Both the position numbers and the translations under genes were made by a program. DNA of 6,086 nt from an uncultured Mycoplasmatota bacterium (GTDB lineage Bacteria > Bacillota_I > Bacilli_A > RF39 > UBA660), in NCBI GenBank assembly GCA_900552975.1, contig UWSL01000089.1, forward strand, positions 1-6,086, given 5' to 3'. Each line of letters opens with the position of its first letter. Positions within the stretch are counted from its first letter, which is position 1. Shown one piece after another: positions 1 through 5,926 of the stretch. Under the pieces are notes generated by a model. It saw only the letters and a program-made list of their open reading frames with translations. It made no database searches and had not been told where the DNA came from.

Positions 1-419
1 AAGAATACGTATATGTAAAAAATAAAATATATATTTATAATGAAAAGATGATAAGTATTTATGATTCGGAATTTAATAAAGAAACAGACATAAAATTAAA
101 TGAAGATATAAAAGATGTTGTAAGCATGGATAGTGTTTATGATAATATAATAAAAATCAATTATGTAAATAGTCATTCTAAAAATAAAGAAGTTTATTAT
201 GATGTTGATGGTAATAAAGTTGATATGAAAAGGCGCAAGTTTATTTTACAAAAAAATGAATATTTGTTATTTTTAACAAAGGAAGATAGTGAAAAGGTTT
301 TAGAGGTTATTTCGAATGAAAAAGAAGTATTGCATACAATAAAAGCCAATAAAATAAAGGTATATGATGAATATGTTATAGCTGATAAAACAATTTATAA
401 GATTACTGTAAATAAGTAA
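1..419 (+). CDS. C-terminal part of a beta-rich, possibly propeller-like protein (5' partial)
   Basis: The frame is open from the first complete codon at base 3 to the TAA at 417-419, giving 138 visible residues. An ATG at 48 exists, but it has no good Shine-Dalgarno site, and the codons before it read EYVYVKNKIYIYNEK, the same style as what follows, so the real start probably lies before the window. The chain alternates hydrophobic, aromatic and charged residues (IYIYNEKMISIYD, YDEYVIADKTIYKITVNK), as beta-propeller blades or other repeated strands do. The motif EYV..-K-IY appears at both ends of the visible part, about 122 residues apart. No membrane segment, Cys cluster or catalytic motif is visible. 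The family is not recognised; the propeller idea is inference. The gene ends in its own terminator, so it is probably not co-transcribed with the peptidase gene downstream. Confidence 0.7.
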   Translation, partial: EYVYVKNKIYIYNEKMISIYDSEFNKETDIKLNEDIKDVVSMDSVYDNIIKINYVNSHSKNKEVYYDVDGNKVDMKRRKFILQKNEYLLFLTKEDSEKVLEVISNEKEVLHTIKANKIKVYDEYVIADKTIYKITVNK

Positions 420-429
420 TCTTTTTTTT
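399..429 (+). terminator. Intrinsic terminator overlapping the stop codon of the first gene
   Basis: A perfect 9-bp stem forms between AAGATTACT (399-407) and AGTAATCTT (415-423), with a 7-base loop, followed by more T up to 429 (T-run 422-429). The 5' arm lies in the last codons of the gene, and the TAA at 417-419 is in the 3' arm. This is the clearest intrinsic terminator in the first third of the window. Confidence 0.85.
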
Positions 430-442
430 GCCATTAATTGGT

Positions 443-472
443 TTAATAATCTAAAAATAAATTGTTGATAAT
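443..472 (+). promoter_or_regulatory. Possible weak promoter of the S55 peptidase gene
   Basis: GATAAT (467-472) matches 5 of 6 bases of a sigma-A type -10 box, and TTAATA (443-448) matches 4 of 6 of a -35 box with an 18-base spacer. The predicted start of transcription, near 479, would sit at the Shine-Dalgarno site, leaving almost no leader. The upstream terminator implies that a promoter should lie in this gap, but in DNA this AT-rich the match may be chance. Confidence 0.28.
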
Positions 473-488
473 AATATTAGGTGATTAT

Positions 489-1457
489 ATGAAGAAGAAA
501 ATGATGATTTTTATATGTTTAATATTTTTTATGCCTCTTATTGTTTTGGCATATAGTAAGGAAGTTATTTTAGGGGGAGAAACTTTAGGTATTGAAATAA
601 AAAATGATGGTGTTTTAATAGTTGGTTTTTATAAGGTCAATGGAAATTATATTAATCAGCAATTAAAAATTGGCGATAAGATAAAAGAAATTGCTGGTAA
701 GAAGGTAAATGATGTAAATCATATGGTAGAGCTTATTGATAAAAATATGAAAGATAGTAAAGTAATTGTTTTAATATCAAGAGATAATAAGGAATTTGAG
801 ACGAAGTTAGAACTTAGTAATTTTAATGGGACATATCGAACTGGTTTGTATGTTAAAGGTGATATTACAGGAATTGGAACACTTACATATATTGATCCCC
901 AAACAAACATATATGGAGCCTTGGGTCATGTTATAAATGAAAGTAAAACAAATAGAAAAATTGAAGTAAAAGAAGGATTTACTTATAAGTCAAAAGTAAC
1001 TAGTTTTATAAGAAGTAGTGATGGTAATCCAGGTAGTAAAAATGCCGATATTAATTATAAAAATTTATTTGGAACTTTGGAAAAAAATACTAATTATGGA
1101 ATTTTTGGTAAAGTAACTGCTGATTATGAAAAACGTAGTAAAATTGATGTTGGAAGTATAGATGATGTATCTTTAGGAGATGCTTATGTTTATACAACTA
1201 ATTTAGCTAACGAAGTAGCTAAATATAAAATTAATATTTTAAATATAAATAAAAAGAGTAATGATAAAAATTATTATTTTGAAGTTGTAGATGATGAATT
1301 ATTAAAAATGAGTGGAGGAATTGTTCAAGGAATGAGTGGATCTCCGATAATACAAAATAATAAAATAATAGGTGCTGTAACAAGAGTATTAATTGATGAT
1401 GTGAAGAAAGGGTATGGAATTAATATTGTGACAATGCTGGAAGAAGGAGAACGATAA
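489..1457 (+). CDS. spoIVB: SpoIVB-like S55 serine peptidase with PDZ domain, exported
   Basis: This 322-residue protein fits the SpoIVB family (MEROPS S55). In spore formers, SpoIVB is secreted from the forespore and cleaves SpoIVFA to switch on pro-sigma-K processing. Residues 5-21 are a hydrophobic signal or anchor segment. Residues about 40-108 look like a PDZ domain (LKIGDKIKEIAGKKV). The peptidase domain follows at about 118-318. The catalytic residues can be placed: His147 in GALGH, Asp268 in VVDDELL and Ser283 in GIVQGMSGSP, with the same 15-residue Asp-to-Ser distance I recall for the Bacillus enzyme. The GYGI motif near the C-terminus is also present. ATG 489 is chosen because AGGTGAT (479-485) lies just before it; the in-frame TTG codons at 462 and 465 have no such site. 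It is about 100 residues shorter than Bacillus SpoIVB (about 425). spo0A, the usual next gene, is absent, so the substrate is unknown and the symbol is by homology only. Confidence 0.9.
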   Translation: MKKKMMIFICLIFFMPLIVLAYSKEVILGGETLGIEIKNDGVLIVGFYKVNGNYINQQLKIGDKIKEIAGKKVNDVNHMVELIDKNMKDSKVIVLISRDNKEFETKLELSNFNGTYRTGLYVKGDITGIGTLTYIDPQTNIYGALGHVINESKTNRKIEVKEGFTYKSKVTSFIRSSDGNPGSKNADINYKNLFGTLEKNTNYGIFGKVTADYEKRSKIDVGSIDDVSLGDAYVYTTNLANEVAKYKINILNINKKSNDKNYYFEVVDDELLKMSGGIVQGMSGSPIIQNNKIIGAVTRVLIDDVKKGYGINIVTMLEEGER

Positions 1458-1469
1458 TAGTTCTTTTTT
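1444..1469 (+). terminator. Hairpin and T-run at the end of the S55 peptidase gene
   Basis: AGAAC (1448-1452) pairs with GTTCT (1460-1464) around a 7-base loop that holds the TAA at 1455-1457. G-T and A-T pairs can extend the stem back to 1444. T residues follow at 1465-1469. The core stem is short, so termination may be partial. A second run of eight T (1489-1496) follows 20 bases later. Confidence 0.55.
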
Positions 1470-1475
1470 CTTTGG

Positions 1476-1509
1476 TTGAATATTGTCCTTTTTTTTGCTA
1501 TATTATAAT
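1476..1509 (+). promoter_or_regulatory. Probable promoter of the GH25 gene
   Basis: Two overlapping readings are possible. TTGAAT (1476-1481) and TATATT (1499-1504) are spaced by 17 bases and match 4 and 5 of 6 consensus bases. TATAAT (1504-1509) is a perfect -10 box, but its best -35 candidate, TTGTCC (1483-1488), is only 15 bases away. In the first reading transcription starts near 1511, right at the GGAG (1511-1514) that serves as Shine-Dalgarno site 9 bases before the start codon, so the leader would be very short. Confidence 0.5.
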
Positions 1510-1523
1510 AGGAGTGAAGTAGG

Positions 1524-3011
1524 ATGAAGGGTAGTATATATTTAAGAAAATTTTTAAGAAAAAATAAAATTATGGTAAGTGTTGTATTATTACTTTTAGT
1601 TGTAAGTCTTTCATCACTTGCTTATGCTTATTCTCTTAATTTAAATACTTTAGATGGCGTTGAAACTGTTAAATATAGTTCGGCCGCAGAAGTTGATGCA
1701 ATTAATAATGTTTTAAATGGGGTAGCTTCTGCTTCGATAGAAGAAGAAACAGATATTGTTGCTGTTACGCCACCGCCTATTTTAGTAGCAGATGAAAATG
1801 ATAGCGAAGATCCCCAAAAAATAGCTACCAAAATTAAAGGTTCTTCAACCAATCAGCAAGATATTAAAAGTGCATTGAAAAAATATGAGACAAATGAAAC
1901 AAGTTTGGGAATTGATGTTTCTACTTATCAGGGAGATATCGATTGGGCTAAGGTAAAAGCGTCAGGTGTTAAATTTGCGATGATTCGTTGTGGATTTAGA
2001 CGTTTAGATTCTGGAACAATTGTCATGGATAATAAATTTGAAAGAAATATTAAAGGAGCTATTGCTAATAATATTAATGTTGGAATATATTTTTTCTCAA
2101 TGGCGCGAACAGAAGCTGAGGCTTATGAAGAGGCGGCGTGGGTTTTGAAAGTAATTAAAAATTATGATATTACTTATCCGATTGCAACAGATGTTGAAAT
2201 TTTTAATCAATATCGTTTAGCTGGTGTAAGTTATTCTCAAATGACAAGTAATACTTTAGCTTTTTGTGCTTATATAAGAAAGAATGGATACACACCAATG
2301 ATTTATTCTTATGCGAATGCTTTAACTAGATATTTAGAAACGGGAAGATTTGGTGCGAATAGAGTATGGTTAGCACAATATAATGATGTTGTAACCTATA
2401 AAGGTAAATATTATATGTGGCAATATACTAGTAATGGCTATGTACCGGGCATTAATGGACGTGTTGATATGGATGTTGCTTATTTTTCTGTAACTAATGA
2501 TGTGACAAAAAGTTCGATTGCTACAGGAAATGATGGAGCAACTAATTTAGAAATTGTTAATTTTAAAGATTGTGATTTAGAAGGAGTCCTTAATAAAGAT
2601 GTAGTATTGCGTGCTTCACCATATGTGAATTTGCCTAATAAAGTTGGGACTTTAAGTGCTGGAACTAATATTAATGTTATTGGTATAGGTAAACAATTTA
2701 TAAAAATTAAGTATAATGGAAGTATTTTTTATATTGATGATATTAATTCTTATAATTATAATTTAGAAGAGGTTAATTTTACGCCAACTGATTTAGAAGC
2801 TAAGTTAAGTAAAAAAGTTACTTTACTTAGTAGTCCATATACTTTTTTAGGTAATGAAGTTAGAAACTTAAATGAAAAAATGAATATTCATATAGTAGGT
2901 TTAAATCATAATTTCTTAAAAATAGAATTAGATGGTACAAATTATTATATTGCTGATGTAGATTGTTATACGATAGTAAAAGATAATACGGTAAGTGCAA
3001 ATGGTAGTTAG
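1524..3011 (+). CDS. Exported GH25 muramidase (lysozyme) with two SH3-like repeats
   Basis: This 495-residue enzyme belongs to glycoside hydrolase family 25, which cuts the N-acetylmuramic acid to N-acetylglucosamine bond in peptidoglycan. Residues 17-35 form a membrane segment after a basic start (RKFLRKNK), and AYA at 33-35 could be a signal peptidase site. Residues 37-127 are an acidic, Pro-containing linker (VTPPPILVADENDSEDPQ). The GH25 domain spans about 128-323: GIDVSTYQG with Asp131, DVE with Asp223 and Glu225 (expected catalytic Glu), WQYTSNG at 299-305 and VDMD with Asp315. Residues 343-486 are two 72-residue repeats resembling bacterial SH3 domains, which usually bind wall material. 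The start ATG has GGAG 9 bases upstream. Some Ala codons are GCG or GCC, unlike the T/A-ending codons that dominate elsewhere, a weak hint of a different history. A role in wall remodelling or attack on other cells cannot be separated from sequence. Confidence 0.93.
   Translation: MKGSIYLRKFLRKNKIMVSVVLLLLVVSLSSLAYAYSLNLNTLDGVETVKYSSAAEVDAINNVLNGVASASIEEETDIVAVTPPPILVADENDSEDPQKIATKIKGSSTNQQDIKSALKKYETNETSLGIDVSTYQGDIDWAKVKASGVKFAMIRCGFRRLDSGTIVMDNKFERNIKGAIANNINVGIYFFSMARTEAEAYEEAAWVLKVIKNYDITYPIATDVEIFNQYRLAGVSYSQMTSNTLAFCAYIRKNGYTPMIYSYANALTRYLETGRFGANRVWLAQYNDVVTYKGKYYMWQYTSNGYVPGINGRVDMDVAYFSVTNDVTKSSIATGNDGATNLEIVNFKDCDLEGVLNKDVVLRASPYVNLPNKVGTLSAGTNINVIGIGKQFIKIKYNGSIFYIDDINSYNYNLEEVNFTPTDLEAKLSKKVTLLSSPYTFLGNEVRNLNEKMNIHIVGLNHNFLKIELDGTNYYIADVDCYTIVKDNTVSANGS
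2550..2981 (+). repeat. Two tandem 72-codon repeats (SH3-like wall-binding modules) in the GH25 gene
   Basis: Residues 343-414 (2550-2765) and 415-486 (2766-2981) align without gaps over 72 positions. Shared positions include VNF, DLE, a hydrophobic strand ending in SPY (ASPYVNL and SSPYTFL), N-I-V-G, F-KI, and the YI-D pair near the end. The copies are clearly related as protein but have diverged, so the duplication is old. The pattern of short strands and the SPY turn resemble bacterial SH3 (SH3_3-like) domains; that family assignment is inferred. Confidence 0.72.
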
Positions 3012-3013
3012 AT

Positions 3014-3042
3014 TTGCGATGATGTGGATCTTATGCTAGAAT
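3014..3042 (+). promoter_or_regulatory. Extended -10 promoter for the 441-residue protein gene
   Basis: TTGCGA (3014-3019) and TAGAAT (3037-3042) are 17 bases apart and match 4 and 5 of 6 sigma-A consensus bases. TGC at 3034-3036 adds the extended -10 TGn element. The predicted start, near 3049, falls inside the 5' arm of the terminator hairpin at 3043-3062. Confidence 0.6.
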
Positions 3043-3068
3043 AGTCCCTTGATTAGGGGGCTTTTTTT
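3043..3068 (+). terminator. Intrinsic terminator of the GH25 gene that contains the next gene's ribosome binding site
   Basis: AGTCCCTT (3043-3050) pairs with AGGGGGCT (3055-3062) as an 8-bp stem with two T-G pairs and a GATT loop, followed by T to 3068. The next start codon begins at 3069. The purine run AGGGGG (3055-3060) in the 3' arm is the only Shine-Dalgarno candidate for that start, 8 bases before it. The stem would hide it in read-through RNA. Confidence 0.75.
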
Positions 3069-4394
3069 ATGGATGGTTTTGTAGAAAAGAAATTAAAAGT
3101 TAGAGAATATTTACAAAGGTTTTCGTTATTTTTATATAAAGTGGAAGAGTTTCATAAACTTAAAAAGTTGAATGATCAAGAATATCACCATTTGTTGAGT
3201 TTATCACCATTTGATAGTTGTTCTTTGAATAATGAATATCTTCAATCATATGTTTTGTTGCCTTTTGAGCAAGAATTTTTAAAAGTCAATTGTACAAGAA
3301 ATGCTAATAACGAAATTATTGATATGCAACCTTGGTATGTTGATTATATAGATAAATTAGTTTTGGCTAAAGAAGATGTTCGTAGAGCAGGTTATTTAGA
3401 AATGTTAAATTTAGAAGAAAAAAAAGAATTTCTAGATACTTTGTTAGATCAAGATTTCAATAAGGGGATTATGTCTATTGAAGAATATCAGTATAGAAAA
3501 AGAGAAATAGAGCATTTAAATGATACTGATTTATTAAAGAGATTGTTTGCTTTTTATCAGATAGATATGACTAATTATAGGTGGTTTGTTGAATTAGATG
3601 CGATGAAAAAAGCTCAAGACAGTCATTTTGTTCAAGAAAATTTGATAAAATATAGTGCTAATATGAAAATAACTATTGATTTAGAAAAAAAGCAAAAGTT
3701 ATATAAAAAGTTAGTTGAAGAAGCAGATAATTTACAAGAACAAATAACTATTTTATTTGGTTTAGTAAGTAAGGTTGAAACAGTTGAGTTAGAGGCTATT
3801 TATAAAAAAGTTCGTGATGATTTGAATAATGAAAAGAGTCTTCTTAAAATTAATTTTTTAGGTAAATATTTAGATGCAACAAGTTTACATAAAGGAAGTA
3901 TGAATGAATATCAAAAAGAACTTTATAATCTTTTTGTAAATTTAATAAAAAATAGTTCATTATTTGTGAGAGCTTTACGAGAGTATATTGGTCGTGAAGA
4001 AAAAGATTTAACTAAATGTTATGAAAATTATTTTGAAAAGACATATGGTGAAAATGTTCATGTTGTAAGACCAGCTGTTTTTGTAAATGATTTATTTTCT
4101 TTGGGATTAGATTATTATGGTGATGAATATACAAAAAATCAAGAACAACGACAAATTATTGAAAAACAAATTAAGAGTTTAATTGAGTTTAAAAAAGGTA
4201 GTGAACAAGAAGTTGATTATATGCTAAAAATGTGGTCAAGAATTCATGAAGCTAAAACAGATAGTGAACGTACTAAGTTGTATTTTTATCAAAAAAGTGA
4301 TGAAGAAGCTTTATATAGTGATATAGTTGAATTATTGAACAATGATTTGATAGAAAAGAAAAATACTTTAAAAGAAAGCAAATTGAAACCTTAA
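3069..4394 (+). CDS. Unrecognised cytosolic helical protein, 441 residues
   Basis: I do not recognise the family. The protein has no signal peptide or membrane segment and is rich in Lys, Glu, Leu and Tyr in patterns typical of long helices. A likely coiled coil covers about 203-230 (DLEKKQKLYKKLVEEADNLQ), and further amphipathic helices lie near 112-160, 280-325 and 358-430. Aromatic patches occur at 88-93 (PWYVDY) and 170-173 (YRWF). There are few Cys (51, 75, 317) and no nucleotide-binding, zinc or catalytic motif that I can see. The start is fixed by an in-frame TAG at 3054-3056 and by AGGGGG 8 bases before ATG 3069; no other ATG is close. It has its own promoter and terminator, so it seems to be a single-gene unit. 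A scaffold or assembly role would fit the composition, but that is a guess. Confidence 0.85.
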   Translation: MDGFVEKKLKVREYLQRFSLFLYKVEEFHKLKKLNDQEYHHLLSLSPFDSCSLNNEYLQSYVLLPFEQEFLKVNCTRNANNEIIDMQPWYVDYIDKLVLAKEDVRRAGYLEMLNLEEKKEFLDTLLDQDFNKGIMSIEEYQYRKREIEHLNDTDLLKRLFAFYQIDMTNYRWFVELDAMKKAQDSHFVQENLIKYSANMKITIDLEKKQKLYKKLVEEADNLQEQITILFGLVSKVETVELEAIYKKVRDDLNNEKSLLKINFLGKYLDATSLHKGSMNEYQKELYNLFVNLIKNSSLFVRALREYIGREEKDLTKCYENYFEKTYGENVHVVRPAVFVNDLFSLGLDYYGDEYTKNQEQRQIIEKQIKSLIEFKKGSEQEVDYMLKMWSRIHEAKTDSERTKLYFYQKSDEEALYSDIVELLNNDLIEKKNTLKESKLKP

Positions 4395-4421
4395 AATGAT
4401 ATTTTTAAATATCATTTTTTT
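4393..4421 (+). terminator. Intrinsic terminator after the 441-residue protein gene
   Basis: AAAATGATATTT (4393-4404) is perfectly complementary to AAATATCATTTT (4407-4418), a stem of 11 bp or more with a tiny loop, ending in a T-run at 4415-4421. It starts inside the TAA stop at 4392-4394. The stem is AT-rich, so it may be weaker than its length suggests. Confidence 0.8.
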
Positions 4422-4426
4422 CGTGT

Positions 4427-4454
4427 ATGAAAACAAATTTAAATATGTTATAAT
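4427..4454 (+). promoter_or_regulatory. Extended -10 promoter of the two-gene membrane operon
   Basis: TATAAT (4449-4454) is a perfect -10 box preceded by TGT (4446-4448), the extended -10 element. ATGAAA (4427-4432), 16 bases upstream, matches 4 of 6 bases of a -35 box. Transcription would start near 4461, leaving a leader of about 19 bases that holds the Shine-Dalgarno site AAGGTGAT (4467-4474). Confidence 0.65.
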
Positions 4455-4479
4455 ATTTTATAGTATAAGGTGATACGAT

Positions 4480-5511
4480 ATGAGGATAAGAACTACTTTA
4501 AAACGTTTTTTTATAGTTTTACTTTTTCTTTTATTAATTGCAGGAATTGGTGTTGGAGTTTATATTTATATTAATAAACCTGAAGCAATTACAGATTTTT
4601 TGAAAAGTAATGCTGTCAAAGAAGAAGATTTTAAAAATGGAATTTATAGTTATGAAAGACAGTTAGATAAAAGTTATCGTGTTTTTGATGGTTGTAATGT
4701 ATATGCAATTTATAATTACTTAGCAGTTATGGGTGATACTTATAAATACTATGAAAGTTCATGCTTAAAAACATCACTTATAAAAAGTGGTAAAGTTGAT
4801 GAGTTAGAATTTAGTTTAAATAAAGATAATAAATATGAAGTAAAATATGATGATAAAGTATTAGAAAAAGATGGCAAGATAACAAGTATTATTGTTTCGG
4901 AAGATATTTCTAGTAAATTTAGAAGTAGTAATTTTGAAGCAATAGAATTTGTAATTAAAGAAGCCGAAAAAGAAGGAAGTTATTTTAATTTTGAAACAGC
5001 TATTGCTGGTTCGGGATCAAACTATAAATTTTATTTTTCATACTTAGAAGATGTTAAAAAATTTAAAATAGAATTAACTAGTTCCAGTAATTTAGTTTAT
5101 ACTAAAACGTTAGATAGTTTAGATATATTACCTGAATTTTATGAAACTAACGGAAAAATTGCAATTATAGATCCGATTAAACAAGATAATAAATTTTATT
5201 ATAAATTGTTAGTTTATAATAATAATGAATTAATATACAATTTAGATAATAAGTTACCTTTAATTGTAAATGGTGTAACTTTAAATAATACTAATTCTAT
5301 TTATATTAGCCTTGATTCTAAAAAAGATTTTGATTTATTAATTGGATATGATGATAAGTTTTGTGATGATAGCAAAAAAGAGGGAATTTCTTTTTATCAT
5401 TTTAAAATTGCTTATGATTATAAGAAAAATAATTTTGCAATACCTGAATATGTTAAAACAGGTTATTATAAAGATGGATGTAGTTATGTAAATAAAATTA
5501 TGAAGGGGTGA
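4480..5511 (+). CDS. Unrecognised single-pass membrane protein with a large outer domain, 343 residues
   Basis: The family is not recognised. A short basic start (MRIRTTLKR) is followed by one strongly hydrophobic segment at about 10-31, which predicts an uncleaved anchor with the remaining 310 or so residues outside the cell. The outer part is rich in Lys, Asp, Asn, Tyr and alternating beta-strand patterns (KFYFSYLEDVKKFKIELT, KFYYKLLVYNNNELIYNL), with a helical stretch at about 151-166. It has four Cys, at 72, 95, 295 and 334, two near the start of the domain and two near its end; the even number in an exported domain suggests disulfides. AAGGTGAT five bases before ATG 4480 supports the start. 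The next gene begins six bases after this one ends, so the two proteins are probably made together and may interact. No enzyme motif is visible. Confidence 0.85.
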   Translation: MRIRTTLKRFFIVLLFLLLIAGIGVGVYIYINKPEAITDFLKSNAVKEEDFKNGIYSYERQLDKSYRVFDGCNVYAIYNYLAVMGDTYKYYESSCLKTSLIKSGKVDELEFSLNKDNKYEVKYDDKVLEKDGKITSIIVSEDISSKFRSSNFEAIEFVIKEAEKEGSYFNFETAIAGSGSNYKFYFSYLEDVKKFKIELTSSSNLVYTKTLDSLDILPEFYETNGKIAIIDPIKQDNKFYYKLLVYNNNELIYNLDNKLPLIVNGVTLNNTNSIYISLDSKKDFDLLIGYDDKFCDDSKKEGISFYHFKIAYDYKKNNFAIPEYVKTGYYKDGCSYVNKIMKG

Positions 5512-5512
5512 T
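5504..5512 (+). promoter_or_regulatory. Shine-Dalgarno site overlapping the upstream TGA stop
   Basis: AGGGGTGAT contains the TGA stop (5509-5511) of the upstream gene and lies 4 bases before ATG 5517. This layout favours re-initiation by ribosomes that finish the first gene, and it links the output of the two membrane proteins. Confidence 0.7.
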
Positions 5513-5516
5513 TTGA

Positions 5517-5834
5517 ATGTTTTTAGAAATGCTAATTGTTTTGTTTGGAATGTGTTTGGTATTTTTCCCAGCTCTTTGTTATGTTATTTATCTTTTATCA
5601 TCAGTTACAAAAAAGAAAAAGTTTGATTATCATATTGAAAAAGTAAAAGATAAGCATGGTCAAACAGGAGTTATTATTGCTTATATAGACAAAATTTTAT
5701 TGGGATTATGGATTATTTGTTTAGGAATATATTTAAGTTCGTATTTTATAAACGATGTGGCTTTTGATATTTTTCTAGTTACTTTTATTGTTTATATTAT
5801 AGTTAGATTTATAGATAATAAAAATGAAAATTAA
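5517..5834 (+). CDS. Unrecognised small membrane protein with three predicted helices, 105 residues
   Basis: The family is not recognised. Three hydrophobic segments are visible, at about 4-27, 58-78 and 82-98. Between the first and second lies a basic, polar loop (TKKKKFDYHIEKVKDKHGQT) that by the positive-inside rule is probably cytoplasmic; the C-terminal tail (RFIDNKNEN) is also charged. Cys occur at 13, 21 and 68, all in or near membrane segments, and there is no catalytic or transport motif. The start is supported by AGGGGTGAT 4 bases upstream, which overlaps the stop of the preceding gene, so this is the second gene of a two-gene operon. It could be a membrane partner for the large outer-domain protein. 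No convincing terminator follows the TAA at 5832-5834, so some read-through into the next gene is possible. Confidence 0.8.
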   Translation: MFLEMLIVLFGMCLVFFPALCYVIYLLSSVTKKKKFDYHIEKVKDKHGQTGVIIAYIDKILLGLWIICLGIYLSSYFINDVAFDIFLVTFIVYIIVRFIDNKNEN

Positions 5835-5863
5835 GAAAAGAAGATGCATGTTATTAATTGATA

Positions 5864-5872
5864 TGATATAAT
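5864..5872 (+). promoter_or_regulatory. Extended -10 promoter element before the last gene
   Basis: TGATATAAT combines a TGn element (5864-5866) with a perfect TATAAT box (5867-5872). No good -35 box lies 16-18 bases upstream (ATGCAT at 5844-5849 is poor), which is common for extended -10 promoters. Transcription would start near 5879, giving a leader of about 48 bases, the longest predicted in this window. Confidence 0.5.
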
Positions 5873-5926
5873 TTTAGAAGATAGAGTGATGCTTTATTAA
5901 GTAGTTATTGAGTGTCAGGTGAAATT

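Noticed and set aside
36..50. TATAAT at 36-41 and ATG at 48 as promoter and start of a complete small gene
   Set aside because: The -10 box would be only 7 bases before the start, and the reading frame continues upstream to the window edge with protein-like codons.
462..488. TTG start at 462 for the S55 peptidase, adding nine residues
   Set aside because: It has no Shine-Dalgarno site and places polar residues before a good signal segment. ATG 489 has AGGTGAT directly upstream and begins with the typical MKKK.
719..910. Reverse-strand open frame of 63 codons
   Set aside because: It lies fully inside the well-supported S55 peptidase gene, and nothing supports its own expression.
1681..1692. 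GC-rich patch CGGCCGC in the muramidase gene as a sign of cloning or recent insertion
   Set aside because: It is a short in-frame stretch coding Ser-Ala-Ala with the frame intact on both sides; chance codon choice explains it.
1628..1852. Reverse-strand open frame of 74 codons
   Set aside because: It is the antisense shadow of the GH25 linker region, with a low-complexity product and no supporting context.
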